Assembly (NCBI GenBank): GCA_937931645.1
Contig: CALHAR010000004.1
Span: 62,001 to 126,000, forward strand
DNA: 64,000 nt
DNA from: an uncultured Alphaproteobacteria bacterium
Lineage (GTDB): Bacteria > Pseudomonadota > Alphaproteobacteria > Micavibrionales > Micavibrionaceae
Direction of reading: 5' to 3'
In this document: positions 36,164-44,045 of the stretch, in pieces
Layout of the letters: each line of letters opens with the position of its first letter
Position numbering within the stretch: the first letter of the stretch is position 1
The notes under the pieces: model-generated
What the model saw: only the letters and a program-made list of their open reading frames with translations
Database searches by the model: none
What the model was told of the DNA's origin: nothing
Made by a program: the position numbers and the translations under genes

Positions 36164-36975
36164 AACAACGCCTCCGCCCCGCGTAATATCTTTTCTGCCT
36201 GCGCCGTATACCCGCCTTCCGCCTTATGAAGCACAAGTCCCGCATGAAGAATCGCAGGAGAGCGCCTATCTTTAATACAGCGCACAATCACACGCTTTGC
36301 ATTCTCCCTCTCTTTAGGCCAGAGCGGGACTATCTCAACCGCGCCAAAGCGCTTCCCTAAGGCTTGAATAATTTTATCAACCTTATCTGCTCGATGAACC
36401 ATGGATAAAGACCCATTCGACTTTAAACAAAAATACGCCACATCAATCCAGTCTTTGACTGTTAAGTCCGTATCTTCATGTCCCATGGCGGTTGCCTTTT
36501 CTTCGGAAGGGGATCGTAAATGCGCCCCTGCCTCCAGATAAGGTGGGTTACAGATGACATGGTCGTATTTTAAATTGCTCAGGCGCGCAGGCGCGCTACG
36601 CATATCTTGGTTTCCGCTCAGGCGCGCAGGCGCGCTACGCGGGTTCTTCCCACAAGATTCTTTCTTTAAATCTCTAATATCTGAAACCACAAACTCGGCT
36701 CTATCTTGCATCATATTCGCCACCGCATTCTGACGCGCTAGCTCCGCATGGTCGCTTTGAATCTCTACCCCTGTCAACGTTACACCCTCAATACGAGATA
36801 GAACACAAAGCCCTGCGCCGCCAACACCACACCCCATATCCAAAATATGATCGCCTGCCGTGGCAGGGCAACTTGCCGCCAAAAGAATTGAATCCATCGA
36901 GGTTTTAAAGCCTTTCGCACTATGTAACAGCTTAAGACGCTTATTCAGGACATAAATTTCTTGCAGGTCACTCAT
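36160..36975 (-). CDS. tRNA1(Val) N6-adenine methyltransferase-like protein (TrmN6/YfiC type)
   Basis: 271 aa class I methyltransferase. SAM motif I is ILDMGCGVGGAGLCVL; the catalytic N6-adenine motif is CNPPYLEAG. The opening LNKRLKLLHSAKGFKTSMDSILLAA fits the TrmN6 group, which modifies A37 of tRNA-Val. Residues 113-120 and 126-133 are two copies of R-S-A-P-A-R-L-S encoded by identical 24-base repeats (element B). A third, diverged copy is in ispB directly upstream on the other strand. They lie in the loop between VSDIRDLKKE and the NPPY strand. Start to start, the gene is only 20 bases from ispB, divergent. Confidence 0.88.
   Translation of the reverse strand: MSDLQEIYVLNKRLKLLHSAKGFKTSMDSILLAASCPATAGDHILDMGCGVGGAGLCVLSRIEGVTLTGVEIQSDHAELARQNAVANMMQDRAEFVVSDIRDLKKESCGKNPRSAPARLSGNQDMRSAPARLSNLKYDHVICNPPYLEAGAHLRSPSEEKATAMGHEDTDLTVKDWIDVAYFCLKSNGSLSMVHRADKVDKIIQALGKRFGAVEIVPLWPKERENAKRVIVRCIKDRRSPAILHAGLVLHKAEGGYTAQAEKILRGAEALL
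36578..36601 (-). repeat. element B, copy 1, in the TrmN6-like gene
   Basis: A GC-rich 24-base unit (plus strand CTCAGGCGCGC...GCTACGC), identical to 36617-36640. On the coding strand it reads R-S-A-P-A-R-L-S. Confidence 0.8.
36617..36640 (-). repeat. element B, copy 2, in the TrmN6-like gene
   Basis: Identical to the copy at 36578-36601, shifted by 39 bases (13 codons), so the two share one reading frame. The five intervening codons differ, so this is two units and not a simple tandem slip. Confidence 0.8.
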
Positions 36976-36995
36976 TCCTCTATTAAACCATTATT

Positions 36996-38063
36996 ATGAG
37001 CGCATTACAGCCACAAAATAAACAAGGTCAGAATCCATCCAAAACCCCTTCTGAGAATCCATTGGATATCTTACAGGCGCAGATGAATGACGATATGGTC
37101 GCCGTTAATCAAATGATTATACAGCACATGCAATCTGACGTGGCGCTCATCCCACAATTAGCAAACTATCTTATCGCCGCTGGGGGAAAACGTATCCGCC
37201 CTTTATTGACGTTGTCCTGCACTGCTTTGTTTGAGGGAGAAACGCGTAGCGAGCCTACCCGCCTAAGCGAAAATATGACACGCGCCCATAAATTGGCGGC
37301 GGCAGTTGAATTTATACATACTGCCACTTTATTGCATGATGATGTCGTAGATGATAGTGACGAACGCCGTGGCAAGCCTTCTGCCAATATCGCCTTTGGT
37401 AATGAAGCCTCCGTTTTAGTCGGAGATTTTTTATTCTCACGCGCCTTTCAATTAATGGTCGCCGATGGAAATTTAGACGTGCTTCGGATTTTATCAAATG
37501 CTTCGGCGATTATTGCCGAAGGGGAAGTCATGCAACTAAGCGTACAAAACAATATTGAAACAACTATGGAAGAATACGCCAAAGTGATAGAAGGCAAGAC
37601 GGCCTCTCTCTTTGCTGCCGCTTGTGAAGTCGGCCCTATCATTGCCAATCAAGGTACTGAAACGGTTCAGGCGTTACGTAATTATGGTCTCAACCTCGGC
37701 ATGGCCTTTCAGGTTATTGATGATGTTTTAGATTACAGCTCAACCCGCGAAAAAATTGGCAAAGCTGTCGGTGATGATTTCCGCGAAGGAAAAATGACCG
37801 CCCCTGTTATTTTTGCTATTCAAAAAGCAAACGGTAAAGAAAAGGAATTTTGGCAACGCACCTTGGGCGATAAAAAACAAAATGAAGGCGACTTAGAAAA
37901 AGCACAAAACTTTATCTCACAACATGATGCCCTTGCCCATGGTATGAAGTTGGCACACCAATATGGTGATAAGGCTATCAAAAATTTAAACATGCTACCC
38001 GATACCCCCCTTAAACAAACACTTGTTGATCTGGTATCATTCACAATTAACCGTGAATACTAA
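36996..38063 (+). CDS. ispB: polyprenyl (octaprenyl-type) diphosphate synthase
   Basis: 355 aa trans-prenyltransferase. First motif ATLLHDDVVDDSDERRGKPSAN (DDxxD), second QVIDDVLDYSSTREKIGKAVGDDFREGKMTAPVI. It makes the long isoprenoid tail of ubiquinone from FPP provided by IspA. Between GKRIRPLLTLSCTALFEG and HKLAAAVEFIHTAT there is an extra segment TRSEPTRLSENMTRA that includes element B (37245-37268, residues 84-91). Normal homologues pass from the first helix to HxLAAAVEFIH with few residues, so this is an insertion. The active site is unaffected. Confidence 0.94.
   Translation: MSALQPQNKQGQNPSKTPSENPLDILQAQMNDDMVAVNQMIIQHMQSDVALIPQLANYLIAAGGKRIRPLLTLSCTALFEGETRSEPTRLSENMTRAHKLAAAVEFIHTATLLHDDVVDDSDERRGKPSANIAFGNEASVLVGDFLFSRAFQLMVADGNLDVLRILSNASAIIAEGEVMQLSVQNNIETTMEEYAKVIEGKTASLFAAACEVGPIIANQGTETVQALRNYGLNLGMAFQVIDDVLDYSSTREKIGKAVGDDFREGKMTAPVIFAIQKANGKEKEFWQRTLGDKKQNEGDLEKAQNFISQHDALAHGMKLAHQYGDKAIKNLNMLPDTPLKQTLVDLVSFTINREY
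37245..37268 (+). repeat. element B, copy 3, in ispB
   Basis: Starting CGTAGCGAG and ending GCCTAAGC, it matches 20 of 24 bases of the coding-strand units in the methyltransferase gene. It reads R-S-E-P-T-R-L-S in the same frame relative to the repeat. Confidence 0.72.
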
Positions 38064-38112
38064 TATGTAAGAGTATTAATATTTTTAACCACCCTAAAAA
38101 CTGGAGATAATT

Positions 38113-38256
38113 ATGCTAAAAAACAAAAATAAAATTATTGCCGCAGGCTTAGCCATTCTTGGCGTTGCCATGATCTACCTTGGCCAAACAGCTGGTATTT
38201 TACCACCCACTCTGACAGGCGTTGGATTTTTACTCCTGACTTGGTACATACTCTAG
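38113..38256 (+). CDS. small hydrophobic protein (47 aa)
   Basis: An ATG preceded by CTGGAGATAATT (good Shine-Dalgarno) opens a 47-codon frame. It begins MLKNKNKIIAAGLAILGVAM and has two hydrophobic stretches (residues 8-22 and 35-47) around a QTAGILPP turn, so it is probably a two-pass or hairpin inner-membrane peptide. It ends 68 bases before the start of the CsoR-type operon on the same strand and may be part of the same metal-linked neighbourhood. No family recognised. Confidence 0.68.
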   Translation: MLKNKNKIIAAGLAILGVAMIYLGQTAGILPPTLTGVGFLLLTWYIL

Positions 38257-38288
38257 GTTATTTAGCCTCTATACTTCATATTGATAAA

Positions 38289-38317
38289 TTGCAACATACC
38301 CCCACAGGGTATATAAT
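38289..38317 (+). promoter_or_regulatory. promoter with an embedded CsoR-type operator
   Basis: TTGCAA (38289-38294), a 17-base spacer and perfect TATAAT (38312-38317), seven bases before the ATG at 38325. The spacer holds the inverted repeat ATACCC-N5-GGGTAT (38296-38312). This G/C-tract palindrome is of the kind bound by CsoR/RcnR-family repressors, and a csoR-like gene is the last gene of this operon. Confidence 0.7.
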
Positions 38318-38324
38318 AGTGAGT

Positions 38325-38948
38325 ATGAAGTATTTTGCAGTCCTTTTCTCGCTCTTTTGCCTCAGCGTCGAAGTACAAGCACGCCCTGTATCTTACCCTG
38401 AAGGGTGGACACTCATAGTGACCAATGACGAAAATACAAACTCTGCCCTTATTCATTACTCGCCCACGGCAAAATACTCGATCGGCCTGCGCCATGAATA
38501 TTTCCGTGAAGCTGGCACACATGTTGATACCGTTCAACTCAACAACCTTCTTAAACGTTGGAATAGTGGTGGTCAACAAGCCAACCTCTACTTACAATCT
38601 GGTGTCGGCGGTGTGCTTGATGATGGCGCATATAGTCCTGCCGCTTTTACAGGTATTGCAACAGATTGGGAAACGCGCCGTTATTTTACCTCATACGAAA
38701 ATCGTTTTTTCTGGAGTGATGATAGTGAAAAATTTATCCAACAAGAAGCGCGCCTTGGTATAGCCCCCTATATTGGCGATTATGGTGATCTTCATACATG
38801 GCTTATGCTTCAAGCAAATTATAATACAAGTAAAGACGATAGCTTTACCCTTACCCCTTTAGTTCGCTTCCTTAAAGCTGGTACACTAGTTGAGGTTGGA
38901 TATAGCTTTGACAACAACTTACATTTTGACTTCATTCAACGATTCTAA
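38325..38948 (+). CDS. secreted, probably outer-membrane beta-barrel protein of the metal operon
   Basis: 207 aa from the ATG at 38325; an upstream in-frame start at 38241 would run through the promoter and operator and is rejected. The signal peptide is about residues 1-17 (LFCLSVEVQA). The rest alternates polar and aromatic residues in beta fashion (YSIGLRHEYFRE, NLYLQSGVGG, WLMLQANYNTS, VEVGYSFDNNLHFDFIQRF) and ends in phenylalanine, the usual C-terminal residue of outer-membrane barrels. First gene of the HMA-csoR operon, so a role in metal passage or protection is likely but unproven. Confidence 0.75.
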   Translation: MKYFAVLFSLFCLSVEVQARPVSYPEGWTLIVTNDENTNSALIHYSPTAKYSIGLRHEYFREAGTHVDTVQLNNLLKRWNSGGQQANLYLQSGVGGVLDDGAYSPAAFTGIATDWETRRYFTSYENRFFWSDDSEKFIQQEARLGIAPYIGDYGDLHTWLMLQANYNTSKDDSFTLTPLVRFLKAGTLVEVGYSFDNNLHFDFIQRF

Positions 38949-38972
38949 CAACCAAACAACAAGGAAAACATA

Positions 38973-39284
38973 ATGAATAAATTTTTAACTCTCCTAGCTG
39001 TCACTTTTATAATGACCATGCCTACCCTCACCCCCGCCTTCGCAGATGATAAGAAAGATGATATCGTCATAACAGTAGAAGGCATGGTTTGTGATTTTTG
39101 CGCGCAAAGCTTGAAAAAAGTTTTTAACAAGGAAGATAGCGTCAATGATATTGCCGTGAATTTAGACGATCAAACCGTTATTGTTGACACAAAAGACAAT
39201 GCCGAACTCAGTGATACTAAAATAAAAGAGTTGATCGAATGGAGTGGCTATGACCTTGTTGATATTAAGCGAGGTAACTCATGA
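38973..39284 (+). CDS. periplasmic heavy-metal-associated (HMA) domain protein
   Basis: 103 aa. A signal peptide (residues 1-24, PAFADD) is followed by a single HMA ferredoxin-like domain. The metal motif is GMVCDFC (Cys40, Cys43), the GMxCxxC pattern for Cu(I), Zn or similar soft metals. This resembles periplasmic metallochaperones such as MerP. The stop codon overlaps the start of the csoR-like gene by four bases (ATGA), so sensor and chaperone are made together. Confidence 0.9.
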   Translation: MNKFLTLLAVTFIMTMPTLTPAFADDKKDDIVITVEGMVCDFCAQSLKKVFNKEDSVNDIAVNLDDQTVIVDTKDNAELSDTKIKELIEWSGYDLVDIKRGNS

Positions 39285-39577
39285 CCGAATGTTGCGATCA
39301 TGAAAACCACCCTGATCATTCCACCGAATTAAAACGATTAAACCGTGTTGGCGGTCAGGTTGATGGTGTTAAAAAAATGATTGAAGATGGGCGCTATTGC
39401 CCGGACATCATGATTCAAATAAAGGCCATTCGCTCGGCGCTCAAATCTGTCGAAGCAAATATTTTAGAACGCCACTTAGCAAGTTGTGTCACGGATGCCA
39501 TTAAAAGCGGTACAAAGAAACAGCAAGATAAAAAAATTGAAGAGATAAAAGAATTATTTAAAAAATTCGAAGATTAG
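39281..39577 (+). CDS. csoR: metal-sensing repressor, CsoR/RcnR/FrmR family
   Basis: 98 aa DUF156 all-helical repressor. Opening: LKRLNRVGGQVDGVKKMIEDGRYCPDIMIQI. The ligand set Cys40, His65, Cys69 (RYCPDI and ERHLASC) has the exact 25- and 4-residue spacing of the Cu(I) site of Mycobacterium CsoR (Cys36-His61-Cys65). This supports copper sensing over Ni/Co or formaldehyde. The N-terminal ECCDHENHPDH adds possible metal ligands. It should bind the ATACCC-N5-GGGTAT site at 38296-38312 and release it on copper binding, giving autoregulation. Confidence 0.88.
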   Translation: MTECCDHENHPDHSTELKRLNRVGGQVDGVKKMIEDGRYCPDIMIQIKAIRSALKSVEANILERHLASCVTDAIKSGTKKQQDKKIEEIKELFKKFED

Positions 39578-39581
39578 TTAA

Positions 39582-39971
39582 TTATTTTTTCTTTTTAGGG
39601 CAGGGATAAACTTCAAATAAAGCCAGGTTCACCGCAGGAGCGGCAATAAATTGCTCATGGTAAGAATTGGTTGTTAGATATTTCCAAACAATATCTTGCA
39701 AGTCATTTAACTTCACATTTGCTGGCACGCATAAATCAACATTAGGGGATGTTCCCAATGATGCCAATAAATTGTGGTAATCAACAATGCCTGCGATATA
39801 AGACTGACAGGCAATATGTGAACCTTTAACCAGCTCTTTCCCCTGCTCGTCCCGTTTGCACAGTTCCAGCAAATACCCGCCTGAAATAAGCGCACCTGTT
39901 TCTTGAGCTTTAGCTTTAATAGGGGTTGGCAAAACCAACAGTGCCATGACAGTGAAAATTATAAAACGCAT
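39582..39971 (-). CDS. Rap1a/Tai-family secreted protein
   Basis: 129 aa with signal peptide (ending IKAKA). The pattern SGGYLLELC...ACQSYIAGIVDYHNLL...LCVPANVKLNDLQDIVWKYLTTN...NLALFEVYPC matches by eye the Rap1a/Tai fold: four spaced cysteines and a C-terminal YPC. Members include immunity proteins against amidase effectors of type VI secretion, but many alphaproteobacterial members have no effector neighbour, and none is seen here. It lies ten bases after the gene upstream on the same strand. Confidence 0.78.
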   Translation of the reverse strand: MRFIIFTVMALLVLPTPIKAKAQETGALISGGYLLELCKRDEQGKELVKGSHIACQSYIAGIVDYHNLLASLGTSPNVDLCVPANVKLNDLQDIVWKYLTTNSYHEQFIAAPAVNLALFEVYPCPKKKK

Positions 39972-39981
39972 AACGGCTATA

Positions 39982-41181
39982 TTAATCTTTTTTGCCTGTT
40001 TTCAGTTGCTGTAAAATAGCAAATGGGGAATCCTCTGGGTTCACTTCGGCTTCGGCTGTAAAGACATGCTGACGGGGCGGTGATTTTTTCCCTGCCTTAC
40101 CTTTCGGTTTAAACTTCTTCTTGCCAGATTTAAAATCTGTGCCTGAAAATTTATTATTTTTTGGGTTATGCGTGACTGGTTTATCAATCGCCTTCCCTTT
40201 TTTAAGCGCAAAAACAGCAAGTTTAGGTTTTTCTTGGGGTGTTTTTTCTTGTGGTATTTTTTCTTGAATTTTTTCTTGTGGCTTGGGTGCTTCTTCTGCT
40301 TTCACAGTTTCCACTGCTTCGCTTGCTACCGCTTCAGCAACAGGCGCAGACTCAATCTCAACCTCAGTCACAGTTTCGGTTACAACTTCTTCAACCTTTA
40401 TCTCATCCGCAGGATCACTAACTTTCTTATGACCCATCGCTTCCAAGACGGCATAAAGGTCAATAATGTTACTCCCCAACCATTCAGCCATTTGGTGTTG
40501 TGCCATAAACTTACCATCCTTGGCCGTATCATAAACCGCGCAAATAACACGGTCTAACATATCAACACGGATAGAACGCGGACCATAAATCGGGTAACCA
40601 ATAGATTGATAATATTTTTTATCCAGCTCTTTACCTTCAACAACAAAAGACACAATACCATCGGCAGGGACTTCAGCGGGTAATTCTTTATCATGCCACA
40701 GGCTCAATAATAATCCACGGAGCTTAACCGCCGCAGGTTTATTAAGTTCAGGCAAGTACACTAATAACGGACCAAAGCGAATTTTCTTACCCCGTAGAGA
40801 GTTACGTTTTTCTTCATCCATTTGGGAAATTAAATCTTGCAGCTCGCTTCGCGGAATAACCCCCAATGCGTCAAAAATTTTATGTGCAATATCACGCGGC
40901 GCCCCTTCGGGAATATCATCGCCTTTAAGGTTAAATAATGGCGCAAGGGCTTCGTTTAAATAACGTCCCAGCCAGTCAGAAACAAATGTTAAAACAGCTG
41001 CCTTGTCCTCCCCTTCAATCGCGGGATAATCCACCAACGCACAAGCAGGACTCAAAACAGTCTCACCTTTTTTAATTTCAGCCACAACCTCACCCGGCAT
41101 CGGGTTGGTTAAATCTTTTTGCCATGTAATTTGGCCGTTTTCGGCCAAAACAAGCTGTTTATCCAGAGAATTTAAAATCAT
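39982..41181 (-). CDS. detached C-terminal domain of an alphaproteobacterial helicase (MgpS/SUV3-like)
   Basis: 399 aa with no helicase motifs (no Walker A or DEAD box). The block LRGKKIRFGPLLVYLPELNKPAAVKLRGLLLSLWHD resembles the segment found after the ATPase core in alphaproteobacterial 'helicase-related' proteins of the SUV3/MgpS group. The C-terminal third is low-complexity: an E/V/A-rich stretch, P/E/K repeats (EKIPQEKTPQEKPK), then a K-rich basic tail ending SPFAILQQLKTGKKD, also typical of those proteins. Either the helicase was split and the ATPase half lies elsewhere, or only the accessory domain survives. RNA or DNA binding via the basic tail is likely. Confidence 0.6.
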   Translation of the reverse strand: MILNSLDKQLVLAENGQITWQKDLTNPMPGEVVAEIKKGETVLSPACALVDYPAIEGEDKAAVLTFVSDWLGRYLNEALAPLFNLKGDDIPEGAPRDIAHKIFDALGVIPRSELQDLISQMDEEKRNSLRGKKIRFGPLLVYLPELNKPAAVKLRGLLLSLWHDKELPAEVPADGIVSFVVEGKELDKKYYQSIGYPIYGPRSIRVDMLDRVICAVYDTAKDGKFMAQHQMAEWLGSNIIDLYAVLEAMGHKKVSDPADEIKVEEVVTETVTEVEIESAPVAEAVASEAVETVKAEEAPKPQEKIQEKIPQEKTPQEKPKLAVFALKKGKAIDKPVTHNPKNNKFSGTDFKSGKKKFKPKGKAGKKSPPRQHVFTAEAEVNPEDSPFAILQQLKTGKKD

Positions 41182-41302
41182 ATCATCTACTTACCCGAAC
41201 TTGCCCCAAGATTAAAGAAAAATAACCAAAAAACAGGGTTTTGATAACGATTCAAACTTGCTAGGGTGGCTCAATCTTAACAAATAATACCGACGAATAT
41301 CA

Positions 41303-42757
41303 ATGATACCCAAATCACCCTTTATTCTGACCGTTTTTTACCTCGCTCTCCTTATTATGGTTCCCGCGCCTGCTTATGCTGTAGAAATCAATGATACAGG
41401 GGCAAAGGCGCTTAAAACAATGCTGTCCTCACACATGGATAATTACAAAAAATCCATGCAGGCCTCTGGCGGCGACGTAACGCTTGACGGTGATATCACC
41501 ATTGAACAAGGCGATGGTTATTATGCTGCGACCCTACCCGCCACAACCTATCAAACAGTGACGGGGAATAATGTCAAAATCGGACTCATCGCTATAAACG
41601 CCATTCCTACGGACAATCCAAATAACTGGAAATTCTCAATGGCGTTTCCAACCCCTATTTTAATTAACAATAAAAATGATGGGATAATTCAACGTATCGA
41701 TATTGGTGATCAAAATATGGGCGGCATTTGGTCTGCAAACTTAGAAAGTTTTTCAACAATAAATGCACAATATAACAATGTGAAACTTACAAATATTGAA
41801 GATAACAGTTTATTCAGCATTGCAAAAATAAGTATTAATTCTGACCTTAAAGAAAATAATAAAAACTTATGGAGTGGCCCAACCAACATCACACTATCTA
41901 ATCTATCTGTAGGTACGGCAAACAAACCACAAGAAATCACAATAGAAGAAATTAAAACTATTGCGAATATTGACGGTTATAAACCAGGGCAAGAAACGTC
42001 TGATACACTACCTAACAATAATTTTAAGGGCGACCTTACAAAGCATATATTCAACAGGTTTCAATCACTAGGGAATATTTCTACTCAGTTTAATATCAAA
42101 AACATAACCATTAATAATGCAGAAAAAAACAAGACACCAAAGGCGATAGATCTTATCCAATTTTCTTATAAATCTACCATGATAAATGAAAATAATGTTA
42201 ATCAAGATATTAACTTTGGTTATAACGGTCTAACATTCAACAACCAAACAGCAGACACCGCCATCATACCAGATAATTTCCAAACAACATTATCTCTTAA
42301 AAACTTCCCTCTTCTTGCCGTTATAAACTTTGCAGAAGAAGCCATTGGTGGAGGTAAAGATAGTTCAGAAAAGCAAGTCGCCGCGACCAAAGCCATGAAG
42401 TTCCTTCCTCAAAAACTGAAAGAAGCAGGTACTATTTTACACTTAAAAAATACACACCTTGGAAACGCTGCATATAACGTTAGTATGAACGGAAATTTAA
42501 AGGCAGATCCCGCTTCAACCATTGGTGGTATTGGCGAACTTAATATTGAAACCCGTGGTTTAGACACGCTTATTGAAAGCCTAAAAAATACGAAAAACGG
42601 TAACAGCCTTGCCACACAACTCACTCTATTCAGAATCGTCAGTGAACAACAAAACGATAAAAATAGTGCCCGTATTGAATTAAACGAAACAGGTAATGTG
42701 ACAATTAACGGTAAAGATATGAGCGCCCTTCTTGGTTTAGGCGGCGGCTCTCAATAA
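41303..42757 (+). CDS. secreted protein, possibly DUF945/DUF2125-like
   Basis: 484 aa with a signal peptide (residues 1-27, APAYAVE). The mature part is beta-rich with many asparagines. It shows repeated patterns such as VTLDGDITIEQGDGYYAATLPATTY near the N-terminus and NAAYNVSMNGNLKADPASTIGGIGELNIETRGLDTLIESL near the C-terminus. The latter recalls periplasmic DUF945/DUF2125 proteins, in which a 'sum of potentials and a final G-rich end' is common; this is a loose resemblance. No partner gene is evident, and it is convergent with hemW. Confidence 0.7.
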   Translation: MIPKSPFILTVFYLALLIMVPAPAYAVEINDTGAKALKTMLSSHMDNYKKSMQASGGDVTLDGDITIEQGDGYYAATLPATTYQTVTGNNVKIGLIAINAIPTDNPNNWKFSMAFPTPILINNKNDGIIQRIDIGDQNMGGIWSANLESFSTINAQYNNVKLTNIEDNSLFSIAKISINSDLKENNKNLWSGPTNITLSNLSVGTANKPQEITIEEIKTIANIDGYKPGQETSDTLPNNNFKGDLTKHIFNRFQSLGNISTQFNIKNITINNAEKNKTPKAIDLIQFSYKSTMINENNVNQDINFGYNGLTFNNQTADTAIIPDNFQTTLSLKNFPLLAVINFAEEAIGGGKDSSEKQVAATKAMKFLPQKLKEAGTILHLKNTHLGNAAYNVSMNGNLKADPASTIGGIGELNIETRGLDTLIESLKNTKNGNSLATQLTLFRIVSEQQNDKNSARIELNETGNVTINGKDMSALLGLGGGSQ

Positions 42758-42778
42758 ATATTTACAACTCAACAAAGC

Positions 42779-43972
42779 TTACAACAAGTAAGACAACAAA
42801 CCATTTAAACGCTGCATACCATCTGGCGTTGGCATGATGTGTGTTTTATTGACGATTAACATTTTTTCATCAACCAAGTTTTGTATTTTGTCTTGCTGTA
42901 AAACCATGCGCCAATCTTGCCCTACCTCTTTCTCAATATTTTGAATGGATACACCTTCACGAAGACGTAAACCCATCATCATCATTTCGGTTAATCGCTC
43001 TTGCGTATCAACACTTCCAAATGGGTGATAGCCATGACCGTCTTGACCAACTTTTTCCAACCAAATGTCGGGCGCACGGTGTGTACGCGTTGCGTACTTA
43101 TAGGGGCTTAGCGTTGAGGTCACCTCCCCACCCTTGTCCCTATAAGGGCTCTTAAATGTTAAGCGCCCATGCGCCCCAGGGCCAATCCCCGCATAATCAC
43201 CATATCGCCAATAAGTTAAATTATGCGCGGACTCCTGCCCTTTAACTGCATGATTTGAAATTTCATAAGCGGGCAATCCTGCTTGCTGTAAAACTTCTTG
43301 CGTCACTTCATAAAACTCACCGGCTTGGTCTTGTTCAGGGATACGAAACTCCCCACGTGCATGCTGTACATAAAATGGCGTACCTTGTTCAATCGTTAAT
43401 TGATAGAGCGATAAATGTCCGTTGCTATAGTTTAACGCCTCGCTTAATTCTTCTCGCCATTGTTTAATCGTTTGTTCAGGGCGCGCATAAATTAAATCAA
43501 AACTATAACGGTCAAAAACTTTCTTCGCTGTTTTAATCGCTTCAACCGCTTCTGCGGCAGAATGCTCACGCCCTAAAAACTTTAAATCAGTATCGCATAA
43601 AGATTGCACGCCAATAGAAACTCGATTAATTCCTGCCACTTTAAAGTCTTCAAACTTTTGCGCTTCAATAGATGTCGGGTTGGCTTCCAGCGTAATTTCT
43701 ATATCATTCGCGATATTCCAACATTTTTGAATATGGTCAATGATACCTGCGACTACTCTTGGTTTCATTAATGAGGGCGTACCGCCGCCAAAGAAGATTG
43801 ACGTTACAACGCGCCCTTTTGTTAGGCTCGCGACATAGTCTATCTCACGCAAATATCCGTCCAACCATTTATCATGGTCTATTGTGTTACTGACATGAGA
43901 ATTAAAATCGCAATACGGGCATTTAGATTTACAAAACGGCCAATGAATATAAATACCAAATAAATCTTTCAT
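42779..43972 (-). CDS. hemW: radical SAM haem chaperone HemW
   Basis: 397 aa from the ATG at 43972. The radical SAM cluster motif is HWPFCKSKCPYCDFNSH (CxxxCxxC). It is followed by FFGGGTPSLM, EANPTSIE, NRVSIGVQSL and AEAVEAIKTAKK, the HemW/HemN-like set. HemW inserts haem into target proteins and lacks true coproporphyrinogen oxidase activity in characterised cases. Longer starts at 43981 and 43990 lie inside palindromic element D and are less likely. It is third in the rph-rdgB-hemW order. Confidence 0.93.
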   Translation of the reverse strand: MKDLFGIYIHWPFCKSKCPYCDFNSHVSNTIDHDKWLDGYLREIDYVASLTKGRVVTSIFFGGGTPSLMKPRVVAGIIDHIQKCWNIANDIEITLEANPTSIEAQKFEDFKVAGINRVSIGVQSLCDTDLKFLGREHSAAEAVEAIKTAKKVFDRYSFDLIYARPEQTIKQWREELSEALNYSNGHLSLYQLTIEQGTPFYVQHARGEFRIPEQDQAGEFYEVTQEVLQQAGLPAYEISNHAVKGQESAHNLTYWRYGDYAGIGPGAHGRLTFKSPYRDKGGEVTSTLSPYKYATRTHRAPDIWLEKVGQDGHGYHPFGSVDTQERLTEMMMMGLRLREGVSIQNIEKEVGQDWRMVLQQDKIQNLVDEKMLIVNKTHIMPTPDGMQRLNGLLSYLL

Positions 43973-43976
43973 ATTT

Positions 43977-44045
43977 GTCATTCCGACCAAGCGTTAGCGC
44001 ATGGAGGAATCTTTTTTAAGATCCCTCGACTGTGCTCGGGATGAC
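43977..44045. repeat. palindromic element D, spanning the rdgB 3' end and hemW 5' gap
   Basis: A 69-base near-perfect hairpin: ends GTCATTCCGA and CTCGGGATGAC, inner arms GAGGAATCTT and AGATCCCTC around a TTTTA loop. It supplies the last 17 codons of rdgB, whose C-terminus reads SSRAQSRDLKKDSSMR. Confidence 0.85.

Noticed and set aside
36578..36640. CRISPR-like spaced repeats
   Set aside because: Only two units with a 15-base gap inside a coding frame; they are insertion repeats, not an array. No other array seen.
39582..39971. Rap1a/Tai gene as evidence for a type VI effector-immunity pair
   Set aside because: No amidase effector or T6SS gene is near; family membership alone does not imply immunity.
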